A DNA stretch of 12,594 bases from Hungatella sp. UBA4396 (lineage in GTDB: Bacteria; Bacillota; Clostridia; Lachnospirales; Lachnospiraceae): NCBI GenBank assembly GCA_002389905.1, contig DGRE01000001.1, forward strand, positions 1 through 12,594, written 5' to 3'. The stretch's first letter is position 1, and every line of letters begins with the position of its first letter. A program made the position numbers and the translations under genes. Below are positions 6,663 to 12,594 of the stretch, piece by piece. The notes below the pieces were generated by a model that searched no databases, was not told the DNA's origin, and saw nothing but the letters and a program-made list of their open reading frames with translations.

Positions 6663-7361
6663 ATGAAATTAGAAGATTTGGAGAATTTGAACCCTGATTT
6701 TAAGCTTTTTACGAAAAATATGCCCGATTACATTAAAAACAGCTATTTCACAAAAAAATACAGAATGGGGGAGCAAATTACTTCAAAATATGAAAAATTA
6801 GAAAGCTTTGGTATCGTGGTCACCGGACAAACAAGAGTAATCAATGAATTTGAAAACGGTAATATTTACATGCTTGAATCAAATCAGGCAATCGATTACA
6901 TCGGGGAGGTTACCATACTAGCCAACCAGGAACTCACCAGCGTATCCATCGAAGCGGCGAAACCCAGCATTATCTTTTTCGTTCCAAGGAAATTTGCAGA
7001 AAAATGGATTTTTGAGGATCTGGCTCTTTTAAAGAGATTATCAGCCAGGGTGGCCTACAAGCTATACCGTTCCTCCATCGAAAACGGTATGAAGTTCTTT
7101 TATCCTTCCGACTACATTTTTATTGATTATTTAATTAAAAAGGCATCTCAAAATAACATTAAAGACTTAAAATATATCAAAATCGAGGACACAAGAATTA
7201 TGATTGCCGAAGAAATCGGCATGAATATTAAAACCTTGAACAGAACCATTTCCAAGCTGAGGGATAAGGATTTGTTTTCTATCGATAAGGGAAAAATCCT
7301 CATTTCCCGTAATAACTTTGAAAATGCACTGAAGCAATTAGAAGTAGGGCTGTCGCGCTGA
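6663..7361 (+). CDS. Crp/Fnr-family transcriptional regulator
   Basis: A 232-residue regulator. Residues about 35-112 form the cyclic-nucleotide-binding-like beta barrel (RMGEQITSKYEKLESFGIVVTG, then DYIGEVTIL at 78-86), followed by a long dimerisation helix and a C-terminal winged helix-turn-helix at about 177-200 (TRIMIAEEIGMNIKTLNRTISKLRDK). It contains no cysteine, so it is not an oxygen-sensing Fe-S FNR; the barrel more likely binds a small molecule. ATG at 6663 is preferred over one at 6636 because AAGGGAG lies just before it. It is divergent from the membrane protein/amidohydrolase operon with overlapping promoters, so it most likely controls that operon in response to the pathway substrate or a metabolite (inference). 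Its stop codon lies inside a terminator stem. Confidence 0.87.
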   Translation: MKLEDLENLNPDFKLFTKNMPDYIKNSYFTKKYRMGEQITSKYEKLESFGIVVTGQTRVINEFENGNIYMLESNQAIDYIGEVTILANQELTSVSIEAAKPSIIFFVPRKFAEKWIFEDLALLKRLSARVAYKLYRSSIENGMKFFYPSDYIFIDYLIKKASQNNIKDLKYIKIEDTRIMIAEEIGMNIKTLNRTISKLRDKDLFSIDKGKILISRNNFENALKQLEVGLSR

Positions 7362-7386
7362 AAATCAGCGCACAGCTTCTTTTTCT
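7349..7386 (+). terminator. Rho-independent terminator of the regulator gene
   Basis: GCTGT and GCGCTGA (7349-7361, one bulged C) pair with TCAGCGC and ACAGC (7365-7376) around a 3-base loop, followed by TTCTTTTTCTT. The regulator stop codon TGA (7359-7361) is part of the stem. Confidence 0.85.
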
Positions 7387-7395
7387 TGCCGCATA

Positions 7396-7426
7396 CCGTA
7401 CAAGGGTTTTGACATATGCTGTACGG
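7396..7426. promoter_or_regulatory. Inverted repeat and TTGACA -35 before the recombinase operon
   Basis: CCGTACA at 7396-7402 is inverted as TGTACGG at 7420-7426, with 17 bases between. A consensus TTGACA lies at 7409-7414 inside the repeat. A weak -10 (ATGAAT, 7432-7437) stands 17 bases downstream. The layout fits a repressed recombinase promoter, but the start point is uncertain. Confidence 0.45.
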
Positions 7427-7431
7427 AATTC

Positions 7432-7641
7432 ATGAATAAGAGGAAACAAATGCTTGATACAAACCTTCCCCCGGAACAGAAAATGACGGATTATCTGGAT
7501 CAGGTGAAAAATCCCTGCTGCTTTTTATGTGGAAACAGTGCCGTCCACATAAAGTTTGATCCGGAAGGCGGCGAGCTGAAAACCAGGTTAAAAAACTTTT
7601 TTACTGCCTTGAAATGTGATTATAAGGACTGTGAACGATAA
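7432..7641 (+). CDS. Small cysteine-rich protein preceding the recombinase
   Basis: A protein of 69 residues (63 if translation starts at ATG 7450, which has the better AGAGGA ribosome binding site). It has a CCFLCGN motif near residues 29-35 and a CDYKDCER tail, four or five cysteines that could bind zinc. Its TAA and the recombinase ATG share one base (TAATG), so the two are translationally coupled. I do not recognise the family. A recombination directionality factor, a regulator, or a partner of the recombinase are reasonable guesses from position; none is shown. Confidence 0.7.
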   Translation: MNKRKQMLDTNLPPEQKMTDYLDQVKNPCCFLCGNSAVHIKFDPEGGELKTRLKNFFTALKCDYKDCER

Positions 7642-9299
7642 TGGCCCGCATCAGAAAAACCCCTGATAAAGCTGAAAAAGACCGCACTCTGTGGAAAGCG
7701 GCTTTATACATACGTCTATCCAGAGAGGACGGAAATGATGAAAGCTACAGCGTACAAAATCAGAAGCAGCGGTTAAAGGAGTACCTGGAAAACCTCAGTT
7801 CCGGGGAAGAAGTACAGCTTGCAGACATATATATCGACGACGGCTGCACCGGCACAGACAGCAACCGGGAAAGCTTTCAGAACATGCTTGAAGACATTGA
7901 CAAAGGCTTTGTCAATTGTGTCATAGTCAAAGACCTGTCCCGCTTAAGCCGTAACGACTGGGAGTGTAAAAAGTATCTGCAGCATCTGTTTGTCATAAAA
8001 AATGTGCGTTTTATCTCCCTGGAACTTCCCAGGCTGGATAGTTATAAAAATCCTGATGAGGTTTACGAAATGGGCGTTTCCATCCAGAGCATGTACAATG
8101 AAAACCACTGCCGGGAAACCTCTGTCAAGGTTCGGGGAACCTTTAACATGAAACGCAAAAAGGGGGAATTTATCGGAGCCTTTGCCCCCTATGGATACTT
8201 AAAAGACCCTGACGACAAACACCGCCTTCTCGTAGATAAAGATGCAGCCCCTGTTATACAGGACATCTTCCATTGGTTTGTCCGGGATGGAATGAGTAAA
8301 AATGGGATTGTGAGAAAGCTGATCAGCCTGGGAATTCCCTGCCCATCTGCCTATAAGCGTCAAAAAGGCATGAAATATCATAATCCTTCTATTGCAAGCC
8401 ATGAACCGCTGTGGTCTGCCCGCAGCATTACTGCCATCCTTACCAATCAAATGTACTTAGGCCACATGGTCCAGGGCAGACAGAAGGTTAGGAGTTATAA
8501 GGTTCATACGCGGATTAATGTACCGGAAAATCAATGGTTTATTGTTGAAAACACCCACGAAGCCATTATTGACAAAGAAACCTTTGACAAAGCCCGGGAG
8601 TTGATGCAAAGGGACACAAGAACCGTCAACCGGTCAGGGCACTTGTACACCTTTTCCGGCTTTTTACGCTGTGCTGACTGCGGGAAAGCCATGGGCCACA
8701 GAACATCAAAAAATATCTCCTACTATGCCTGCCGGACAAACACCTCCCAGGGCTTATGCACCCGCCACTCCATCAGGCATGATAAGCTGGAAGCCATGGT
8801 TTTAGAAGTTCTTCAAAAGCATATATCTCTGATTGATGATCTGGACCGGCTTATGGAGGATATTAATAATACCCCCGCCTCCCGCACCGTTTCAAAGGGG
8901 GCAGCCCCGTTCATTAAGCTTCGAAAACAAGAGCTTAAGAGAATTTCCAGCCTGAGAACAGGGCTTTACGCGGATTGGAAAAACGGCGATATTACCCGTG
9001 AAGAATACCACTGCATGAAAGAAGAATTTGGGGAAAAAGAGAAAAAATTAAAACAAGAGATTGAAAGCCTCGAAAAAGAATATCAGAACATGACACTGGC
9101 AGAGAGCTTCGATGCCCCTTACCTAACTGCTTTTTTCAAACACAAAAATATATGCAGCTTAAACCGCGGTATTGTTGCTGAGTTAGTTAAAGTTATCTAT
9201 ATACACGAGGGCGGTGATATAACCATACATTTCAATTTCACAGACCAGCATCAACCCATGGCGGAGTTCATCGAAAAGCTTTGTCCGGCGTTGTCATAA
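7641..9299 (+). CDS. Large serine recombinase (TnpX/TndX-like)
   Basis: A 552-residue large serine recombinase, expected to integrate and excise this element by site-specific recombination. The resolvase domain starts near residue 20, with YIRLSRED giving catalytic S27 and R25, and KDLSRLSRN (97-105) giving the conserved arginines R101 and R104. A Recombinase domain follows (about 175-320, with GAFAPYGYLKDP), then a zinc ribbon with C344, C347, C364 and C373. A charged coiled-coil segment lies at about 425-485 (QELKRIS to EKEYQNM), as in large serine recombinases that control synapsis through it. Length and domain order are normal and no lesion is seen, so it should be active. An AAGGA lies 12 bases before the ATG. 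The last codons and stop lie in the right terminal inverted repeat, placing the gene directly against the attachment junction, as is usual for integrases. Confidence 0.93.
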   Translation: MARIRKTPDKAEKDRTLWKAALYIRLSREDGNDESYSVQNQKQRLKEYLENLSSGEEVQLADIYIDDGCTGTDSNRESFQNMLEDIDKGFVNCVIVKDLSRLSRNDWECKKYLQHLFVIKNVRFISLELPRLDSYKNPDEVYEMGVSIQSMYNENHCRETSVKVRGTFNMKRKKGEFIGAFAPYGYLKDPDDKHRLLVDKDAAPVIQDIFHWFVRDGMSKNGIVRKLISLGIPCPSAYKRQKGMKYHNPSIASHEPLWSARSITAILTNQMYLGHMVQGRQKVRSYKVHTRINVPENQWFIVENTHEAIIDKETFDKARELMQRDTRTVNRSGHLYTFSGFLRCADCGKAMGHRTSKNISYYACRTNTSQGLCTRHSIRHDKLEAMVLEVLQKHISLIDDLDRLMEDINNTPASRTVSKGAAPFIKLRKQELKRISSLRTGLYADWKNGDITREEYHCMKEEFGEKEKKLKQEIESLEKEYQNMTLAESFDAPYLTAFFKHKNICSLNRGIVAELVKVIYIHEGGDITIHFNFTDQHQPMAEFIEKLCPALS

Positions 9300-9305
9300 A
9301 ATACA
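9290..9305 (-). repeat. Right terminal inverted repeat of the element
   Basis: GTTGTCATAAAATACA. Its reverse complement matches 1971-1986 at 15 of 16 positions. It overlaps the recombinase stop codon. In a circularised element the two arms would face each other around a 7-base centre, GGCACCG. Confidence 0.8.
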
Positions 9306-9306
9306 G

Positions 9307-9735
9307 GCAGCCACCGGACCTACCGGGCCTTCTGTCACAAGCAACTCGATGAACGCGCAGAATACCACCGGAGCCGCCATTCTTGTTTTACTTGGAGGTA
9401 CCGCTATTCCTCTGCCCAACAACCAAAACCTTGACGGCTTTACTGTCAATGGAGCAAACACCATTTTTACCGTACCCAGTACGGGCACCTATCTGGTAAC
9501 TTACCAGCTCAATGTCACTTTAGCTTTGCTCATGTCCGCACGGGTGACCCGAAACGGAACAGCAATTCCCGGATCTGTTTTTTCACCCGCAGTTTCGGTT
9601 TCTGCTTATACTGCGACCACCATCCTCACCCTGAATGCCGGAGATCAGCTTTCCCTTCAATTCTTCGGTGTTGCAGGAACAGCAACGCTCCAAGACGGCG
9701 CAGGCGCTACCTTAACGGTAATACGCTTAGCCTGA
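9307..9735 (+). pseudogene. Collagen-like protein, C-terminal fragment with BclA-type domain
   Basis: An in-frame + strand fragment that starts with AATGPTGPSVTSNS and continues into a domain of about 130 residues ending at the TGA at 9733. The domain has the features of the BclA C-terminal (C1q/TNF-like, trimer-forming) family: QNTTGAAILVLLGG, GTYLVTYQLN, LLMSARVTRNGTAIPGS, LTLNAGDQLSLQFFG and the terminal GATLTVIRL. Such domains nucleate trimers of collagen-like filaments on spore surfaces (family knowledge). The ATG at 9349 is merely an internal methionine with no ribosome binding site. The upstream half is best explained by the collagen repeats at 1659-1967 across the inserted element. 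Read on its own, the fragment lacks promoter, start and collagen tract. Confidence 0.82.
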
Positions 9736-9751
9736 TCCCCATTCACATTTC

Positions 9752-9787
9752 AAAAGGGCATAGTCACACCGGCTATGCCCCTTTTTC
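9752..9787. terminator. Bidirectional terminator between the collagen-like and ABC transporter genes
   Basis: GGGCATAG (9756-9763) and CTATGCCC (9773-9780) form a perfect 8-bp stem with a 9-base loop, with AAAA on the left and a T-run (9782-9786) on the right. It can end both the rightward collagen-like gene and the leftward transporter operon. Confidence 0.85.
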
Positions 9788-9792
9788 ACAAT

Positions 9793-10668
9793 TCACCCTT
9801 TAACTCCGCCTCCGGTAATGCCTGCAATGATCTTCTCCGACAAGAATATATAAAGGATAAAGGTCGGCAAAAATACGATGATAACCGAAGCAAACATGCC
9901 CGACCAGTCTCCCGTATACTTCATGGAATTGATCATAGAGTAAAGCCCCACCGCAACAGGACGTACCCTGTCAGAGTTGGCAAAAATCAGGGAAATGAAA
10001 TACTCATTCCATATATTGATAAAATTAAAAATTGTAACCGTTATAACTCCCGACTGAGCCATAGGAAACATGATCAGCCAGAAAGCCCTCATAGGAGGGC
10101 AGCCATCAATGGCAGCCGCTTCTTCATAGGCCCTGGAAATATTGGCAAAAAACGTCAGAAGAAAAATGGTGGTATAAGGGACATTGATTCCAACATAGAG
10201 GAATATCAGCACCGCCTTATTGGCAATGTAATGATTCAGCACACTCATGCCTGCAATCAGGCTGAACAGCGGAAGCACAATCATGACCACCGGAACTCCC
10301 ATGGCAGATACAAGGCTGGCCTGAATCATTTTATTGCCCATAAAATTAAAACGGGATAAAACGTATGCGGCAGGCGCACAGATCAAAATCAGCAATGTAC
10401 AGGAAATAACCGAATACATCAGGGAGTTGAAGAAAATAGAGGATACATTGGAATTGGTCCACGCCTTTATATAATTATCAAAATGAATCCCCTGGGAAAG
10501 AATATTACCTGAAAAAATCGCCTTAGTGGTGGAAAAACTGGCCGCCACAACCCAGCCCAGCAATACAACCGTAAATAAAATCCAAATACTCAGGAGCAGA
10601 TATCCCGGAAAAAGCCGAAGCTCTTTTTTCCAGTTAAACGGCTCCGCAAACACTCTCTTTTTAGCCAT
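9793..10668 (-). CDS. Carbohydrate ABC transporter permease, MalG/UgpE-like
   Basis: A 291-residue inner-membrane permease with about six membrane segments, the second permease of a CUT1-type sugar importer. The EAA loop that docks the ATPase is at residues 182-200 (EEAAAIDGCPPMRAFWLIMFP), and the C-terminus IIAGITGGGVKG is the standard ending of MalG-type subunits. ATG at 10668 is chosen over 10698 because GGAGGGGG stands at good spacing before it. It begins 13 bases after the first permease and ends just before the bidirectional terminator, so it is the last gene of the operon. No ATPase gene is present, in keeping with CUT1 systems of Firmicutes that share a common ATPase such as MsmK (family knowledge). 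The sugar is unknown. Confidence 0.92.
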   Translation of the reverse strand: MAKKRVFAEPFNWKKELRLFPGYLLLSIWILFTVVLLGWVVAASFSTTKAIFSGNILSQGIHFDNYIKAWTNSNVSSIFFNSLMYSVISCTLLILICAPAAYVLSRFNFMGNKMIQASLVSAMGVPVVMIVLPLFSLIAGMSVLNHYIANKAVLIFLYVGINVPYTTIFLLTFFANISRAYEEAAAIDGCPPMRAFWLIMFPMAQSGVITVTIFNFINIWNEYFISLIFANSDRVRPVAVGLYSMINSMKYTGDWSGMFASVIIVFLPTFILYIFLSEKIIAGITGGGVKG

Positions 10669-10681
10669 AGATTCCCCCTCC

Positions 10682-11587
10682 TTAGAATTCCAGATCATCG
10701 TCTTTTATCAGCTTATTGCATATCATGAAGACGGCCACCACACAGATGCTTAAGAGCACGCCGATTGCCGCACCCAGGCCTGCGTTCCGTTCCGTCATGC
10801 TGTTGCCCGCCCCAAAGATCATCATATACATATAGACCATGGGAGTAATGGTCTGGGTATCCGCCGTAACCGTTGAAAATAACTGGGACCAGACAAAAAA
10901 GCCCACTGAAGTGACGCTCCACATGGTGATATTGGTTTTAAACACACCTTTTAAAAGGGGAAATGTGATATAGCGGAACTGATTCAGCTTATTTGCCCCA
11001 TCCAGTGTTGCTGCCTCATAATAATCCTCACCGATCCTCTCAATTCCGCTGGCAAATATCAGCATATGGTATCCCACCATACCAAAGCAGTAAGCCATGA
11101 GAAGGGCCATGAATTTATGATCATTATCAAGCCATTGGACCTTGGCTAAATGCTTAAGCCCCAGGGCAGTAAACACATCCTTTAAAAGTCCGAACTTTGG
11201 ACTGTACACATACTGAAGCCACATGGTCGCAAGGGCAACCGCGCTGACTACGTTGGGAAGGTAGATCATAGCCCTGAAAAAGCTTTTAAAGCGTATTCCG
11301 CTGGTAATGATGACCGCAAACAAAAGAGCCAGAGACATGACAGCCAACCCGCCTATGAGCCAGATGCGGAACAGATTCCACATGGATATGCGGAATAAGC
11401 TGGTTTCAGCCAGCTTCTGGTAATTGGCAAGTCCGGTGAATTGCCACTTTGCCATAGAATCCGTAATTCCCCCGATCTTGAAAAAACTCATTAAAATTGT
11501 CCTGACAATGGGATAAAGGAATACAAGGACAAACATTAGGACTGCCGGTGTCAGAAATACGGCAATCATGGTCTTATTCTTCTTCAC
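10682..11587 (-). CDS. Sugar ABC transporter permease, MalF/UgpA-like
   Basis: A 301-residue permease with about six membrane segments, partner of the MalG-like subunit. The EAA loop is at residues 191-209 (EAATLDGANKLNQFRYITF). The start is taken as GTG at 11587: GGGGAGG lies eight bases before it, and the usual lysine-rich start MKKNKTMIAVFLTPA follows. An in-frame ATG at 11620 would add 11 residues but has no ribosome binding site and lies inside the base of a hairpin. It follows the binding-protein gene after the hairpin, the normal order for these operons. Confidence 0.9.
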   Translation of the reverse strand: MKKNKTMIAVFLTPAVLMFVLVFLYPIVRTILMSFFKIGGITDSMAKWQFTGLANYQKLAETSLFRISMWNLFRIWLIGGLAVMSLALLFAVIITSGIRFKSFFRAMIYLPNVVSAVALATMWLQYVYSPKFGLLKDVFTALGLKHLAKVQWLDNDHKFMALLMAYCFGMVGYHMLIFASGIERIGEDYYEAATLDGANKLNQFRYITFPLLKGVFKTNITMWSVTSVGFFVWSQLFSTVTADTQTITPMVYMYMMIFGAGNSMTERNAGLGAAIGVLLSICVVAVFMICNKLIKDDDLEF

Positions 11588-11618
11588 GTTAAATACCTCC
11601 CCGGCTTTCCTTAATTGC

Positions 11619-11648
11619 ATGGTGGCACCGTCAAAACGGTGCCACCAT
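11619..11648. promoter_or_regulatory. 13-bp perfect hairpin between the binding-protein and permease genes
   Basis: ATGGTGGCACCGT at 11619-11631 is exactly inverted at 11636-11648 around a 4-base loop. No T-run follows in the direction of transcription. Hairpins here often protect or partly terminate the mRNA, so that the binding protein is made in excess over the permeases; that role is inference. Confidence 0.7.
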
Positions 11649-11669
11649 ATAGAATCTTATTGATCCGGA

Positions 11670-11965
11670 TTATTTGCCCGCTGCCGTAAGAGCGTCTACG
11701 AATTCTGCTGCAGTCATAGCGCCGCCGCAAAGCTTCATAAAGTTCTCTTTGATGATGGGGGTCAAGTCTGCATTGGCCTCTGCTCCGGCTGCCCATGGGT
11801 ACCGTACGCTTAAGCTGTCCATGACAGGTTTTACGCTGGCAAGCTGTGCCGGCCATTTTGTATTTCTGGAATCTGCCGGAATGCCCATTGACAATTCAGA
11901 CATCTTTTTGTCAAATTCACCCTGGGTAATATACTCAATCAGCTTAAATGCGTTTTCACCGTTTT
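11670..11965 (-). pseudogene. Sugar-binding lipoprotein of the ABC importer, C-terminal fragment only
   Basis: The last 95 or so residues of an extracellular solute-binding protein. The - strand frame reads STQSNSQNGENAFKLIEYI, QGEFDKKMSELSMGIPA and KWPAQLASVKPVMDSLSVRYPW, ending in VDALTAAGK. This matches the C-terminal pattern of carbohydrate-binding proteins in CUT1 operons, including the 'S..N.E.AFKFIEY' helix. About 300 residues with the signal peptide and lipobox, plus the promoter, are missing. The frame reaches a TGA shortly after 12000, and the + strand there is already AraC-like, so the join is near 11955-11970. The importer should be non-functional here unless another binding protein serves it. 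Confidence 0.8.
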
Positions 11966-12567
11966 GGGAATTGCTTTGTGTAGATAAAGGAGAAGTGGAT
12001 GTAGTTGCCGATCATGATCGGATGACCCTTCAAAAAGGGGAGGTAATTTTTCATCAGCCCAATGAGTTTCACCGGGTTCTGGCTAACGGGGTCATCGCTC
12101 CCAATCTGGTGGTCATTGGGTTTGACTGCCAGTCACCCCATATGGCTTCTTTTAAGGAAAAGGTTTTGAAGGTGGGGCATGAGGAGCAGGAGCTTCTGGC
12201 CCGGATCATTGCAGAAGCCCGGTTGGGCTTTAAGGGAAGGCTTGACAATCCTTATCAGGAGGTCCTGGTGCGTAAGGACCAGGGGCCTTTTGGAGCGGAA
12301 CAGATGATAAAAATATATCTGGAGCAGTTCCTGATACAAATGTACCGCCGTTCCCTTCCCGCCCGTCAGGTGCCTCTTGTTTCTCAGAAAACGCCTTCTG
12401 CAGAAGATGTTTATGAAACGATTCTTTATTATTTTGAAAAGAATATTTGTGTTCAGCTGACCATTGACCAGATCAGCCGGGATAATTTAATCAGTACCTC
12501 CCAGTTGAAAAAGCTTTTCTGCGAGAAAGCAGGCACCGGGTTCATTGAATACTTTAACAGATTTTAG
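11962..12567 (+). pseudogene. AraC-family regulator, truncated at both ends
   Basis: The + strand frame becomes AraC-like at FWELLCVDKGEVDVVADHD (from about 11962), the cupin sensor domain, with GEVIFHQPNEFHRV next. It runs through a linker to the first helix-turn-helix (LTIDQISRDNLISTSQLKKLFCEKAG), then stops at GFIEYFNRF followed by TAG. The 5' part (start codon, about the first 30-50 residues) and the second helix-turn-helix (about 40 residues) are absent, so DNA binding would be lost. The longer open frame back to 11674 is only antisense to the binding-protein gene. AraC regulators are commonly divergent from such sugar operons, so this was probably its own regulator before a deletion removed the shared promoter region (inference). 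Confidence 0.8.
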
Positions 12568-12594
12568 CCGAGAATTCCCCCGCCTCTTAGACGG
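12568..12594. other. Foreign-looking tail after the AraC fragment
   Basis: The AraC-like coding ends abruptly at 12567. The remaining bases contain an imperfect short hairpin (CCGCCT / AGACGG, one mismatch, 12580-12594) and no coding signal. It may be the edge of another insertion, but the window ends too soon to tell. Confidence 0.3.

Larger units (their letters stand above)
1968..9309. mobile_element. Serine-recombinase element of about 7.3 kb inserted in a collagen-like gene
   Basis: The two ends carry a 16-bp inverted repeat (15 of 16 matching), and GCA is found at both junctions (1965-1967 and 9307-9309). Collagen-like coding sequence in the same orientation flanks both sides. Inside are a large serine recombinase next to the right end, a small cysteine-rich protein, a Crp/Fnr-type regulator and a five-gene leftward operon. 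No conjugation, replication, relaxase or phage structural genes are present, so it is best called a mobilised cargo element or integrated island rather than a conjugative element or prophage. If the crossover lies within GCA, removal of 1968-9309 fuses the collagen repeats to the BclA-type domain in frame. The exact crossover bases cannot be fixed from one sequence. Confidence 0.75.

Noticed and set aside
1968..9309. Interpretation as a conjugative element, prophage or DDE-type insertion sequence
   Set aside because: There is no relaxase, coupling protein, type IV secretion, phage structural gene or DDE transposase; the only recombination enzyme is a serine recombinase.
9736..9792. Riboswitch or small RNA between the collagen-like and transporter genes
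   Set aside because: The 57 bases are fully explained by a short bidirectional terminator.
9775..10359. + strand open frame rich in His, Arg and Asn
   Set aside because: It is opposite the MalG-like permease, and its composition is typical of a reversed hydrophobic gene.
10668..10698. Earlier ATG starts for the permeases (10698 and 11620)
   Set aside because: Later starts at 10668 and 11587 (GTG) have clear ribosome binding sites; the earlier ones overlap the upstream gene or a hairpin and have none.
11674..11960. N-terminal extension of the AraC-like frame
   Set aside because: These codons are antisense to the binding-protein fragment and not AraC-like; the frame is open by chance.

Overview
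The window looks like chromosomal DNA of a low-to-mid GC, spore-forming Firmicute, most likely a clostridial (Lachnospiraceae-type) bacterium. The reasons are strong AGGAGG-type ribosome binding sites, a collagen-like protein with a BclA-type C-terminal domain (typical of spore surface), a large serine recombinase of the TnpX/TndX kind, and ParA/ParB of the type carried by clostridial conjugative elements. This assignment is inference from gene content, not from a search.

Layout. (1) 1-1660: a leftward parA-parB pair from a plasmid or integrative element. parB appears cut near the window edge. The parA leader carries direct repeats, a wide inverted repeat and an extended -10 promoter. (2) 1660-1970: a Gly-X-Y (GPT/GPQ/GLI) collagen-like coding block on the + strand with no start codon. 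(3) 1968-9309: a mobile element of about 7.3 kb bounded by 16-bp terminal inverted repeats matching at 15 of 16 positions. Its right end encodes a small CXXC protein and a 552-aa serine recombinase on the + strand. Its left part is a leftward five-gene operon (DUF3100-like membrane protein, small membrane partner, amidohydrolase, TauE/TSUP permease, second amidohydrolase), divergent from a Crp/Fnr-type regulator. (4) 9307-9735: the C-terminal, BclA-type domain of a collagen-like protein, in the same orientation as the block at 1660-1970. The two are best read as halves of one gene split by the element. (5) 9793-11965: a leftward sugar ABC importer operon (two complete permeases and the 3' part of the binding protein). 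(6) 11962-12567: an AraC-type regulator on the + strand, lacking both its 5' end and its last helix-turn-helix.

How it fits together. The main result is the element inserted in the collagen-like gene. The recombinase lies directly against one terminal repeat. A GCA triplet is repeated at the two junctions, and joining the flanks through it restores one reading frame from collagen repeats to BclA-type domain. The cargo looks like a self-contained uptake and deamination/hydrolysis cassette for a small nitrogenous compound, controlled by its own regulator; the substrate cannot be read from the sequence.

Several genes are scarred: the parB 3' end, the collagen-like 5' end, the binding-protein/AraC junction and the AraC 3' end. 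The region is either a rearrangement hot spot or contains assembly joins. That should be settled before building on the biology.
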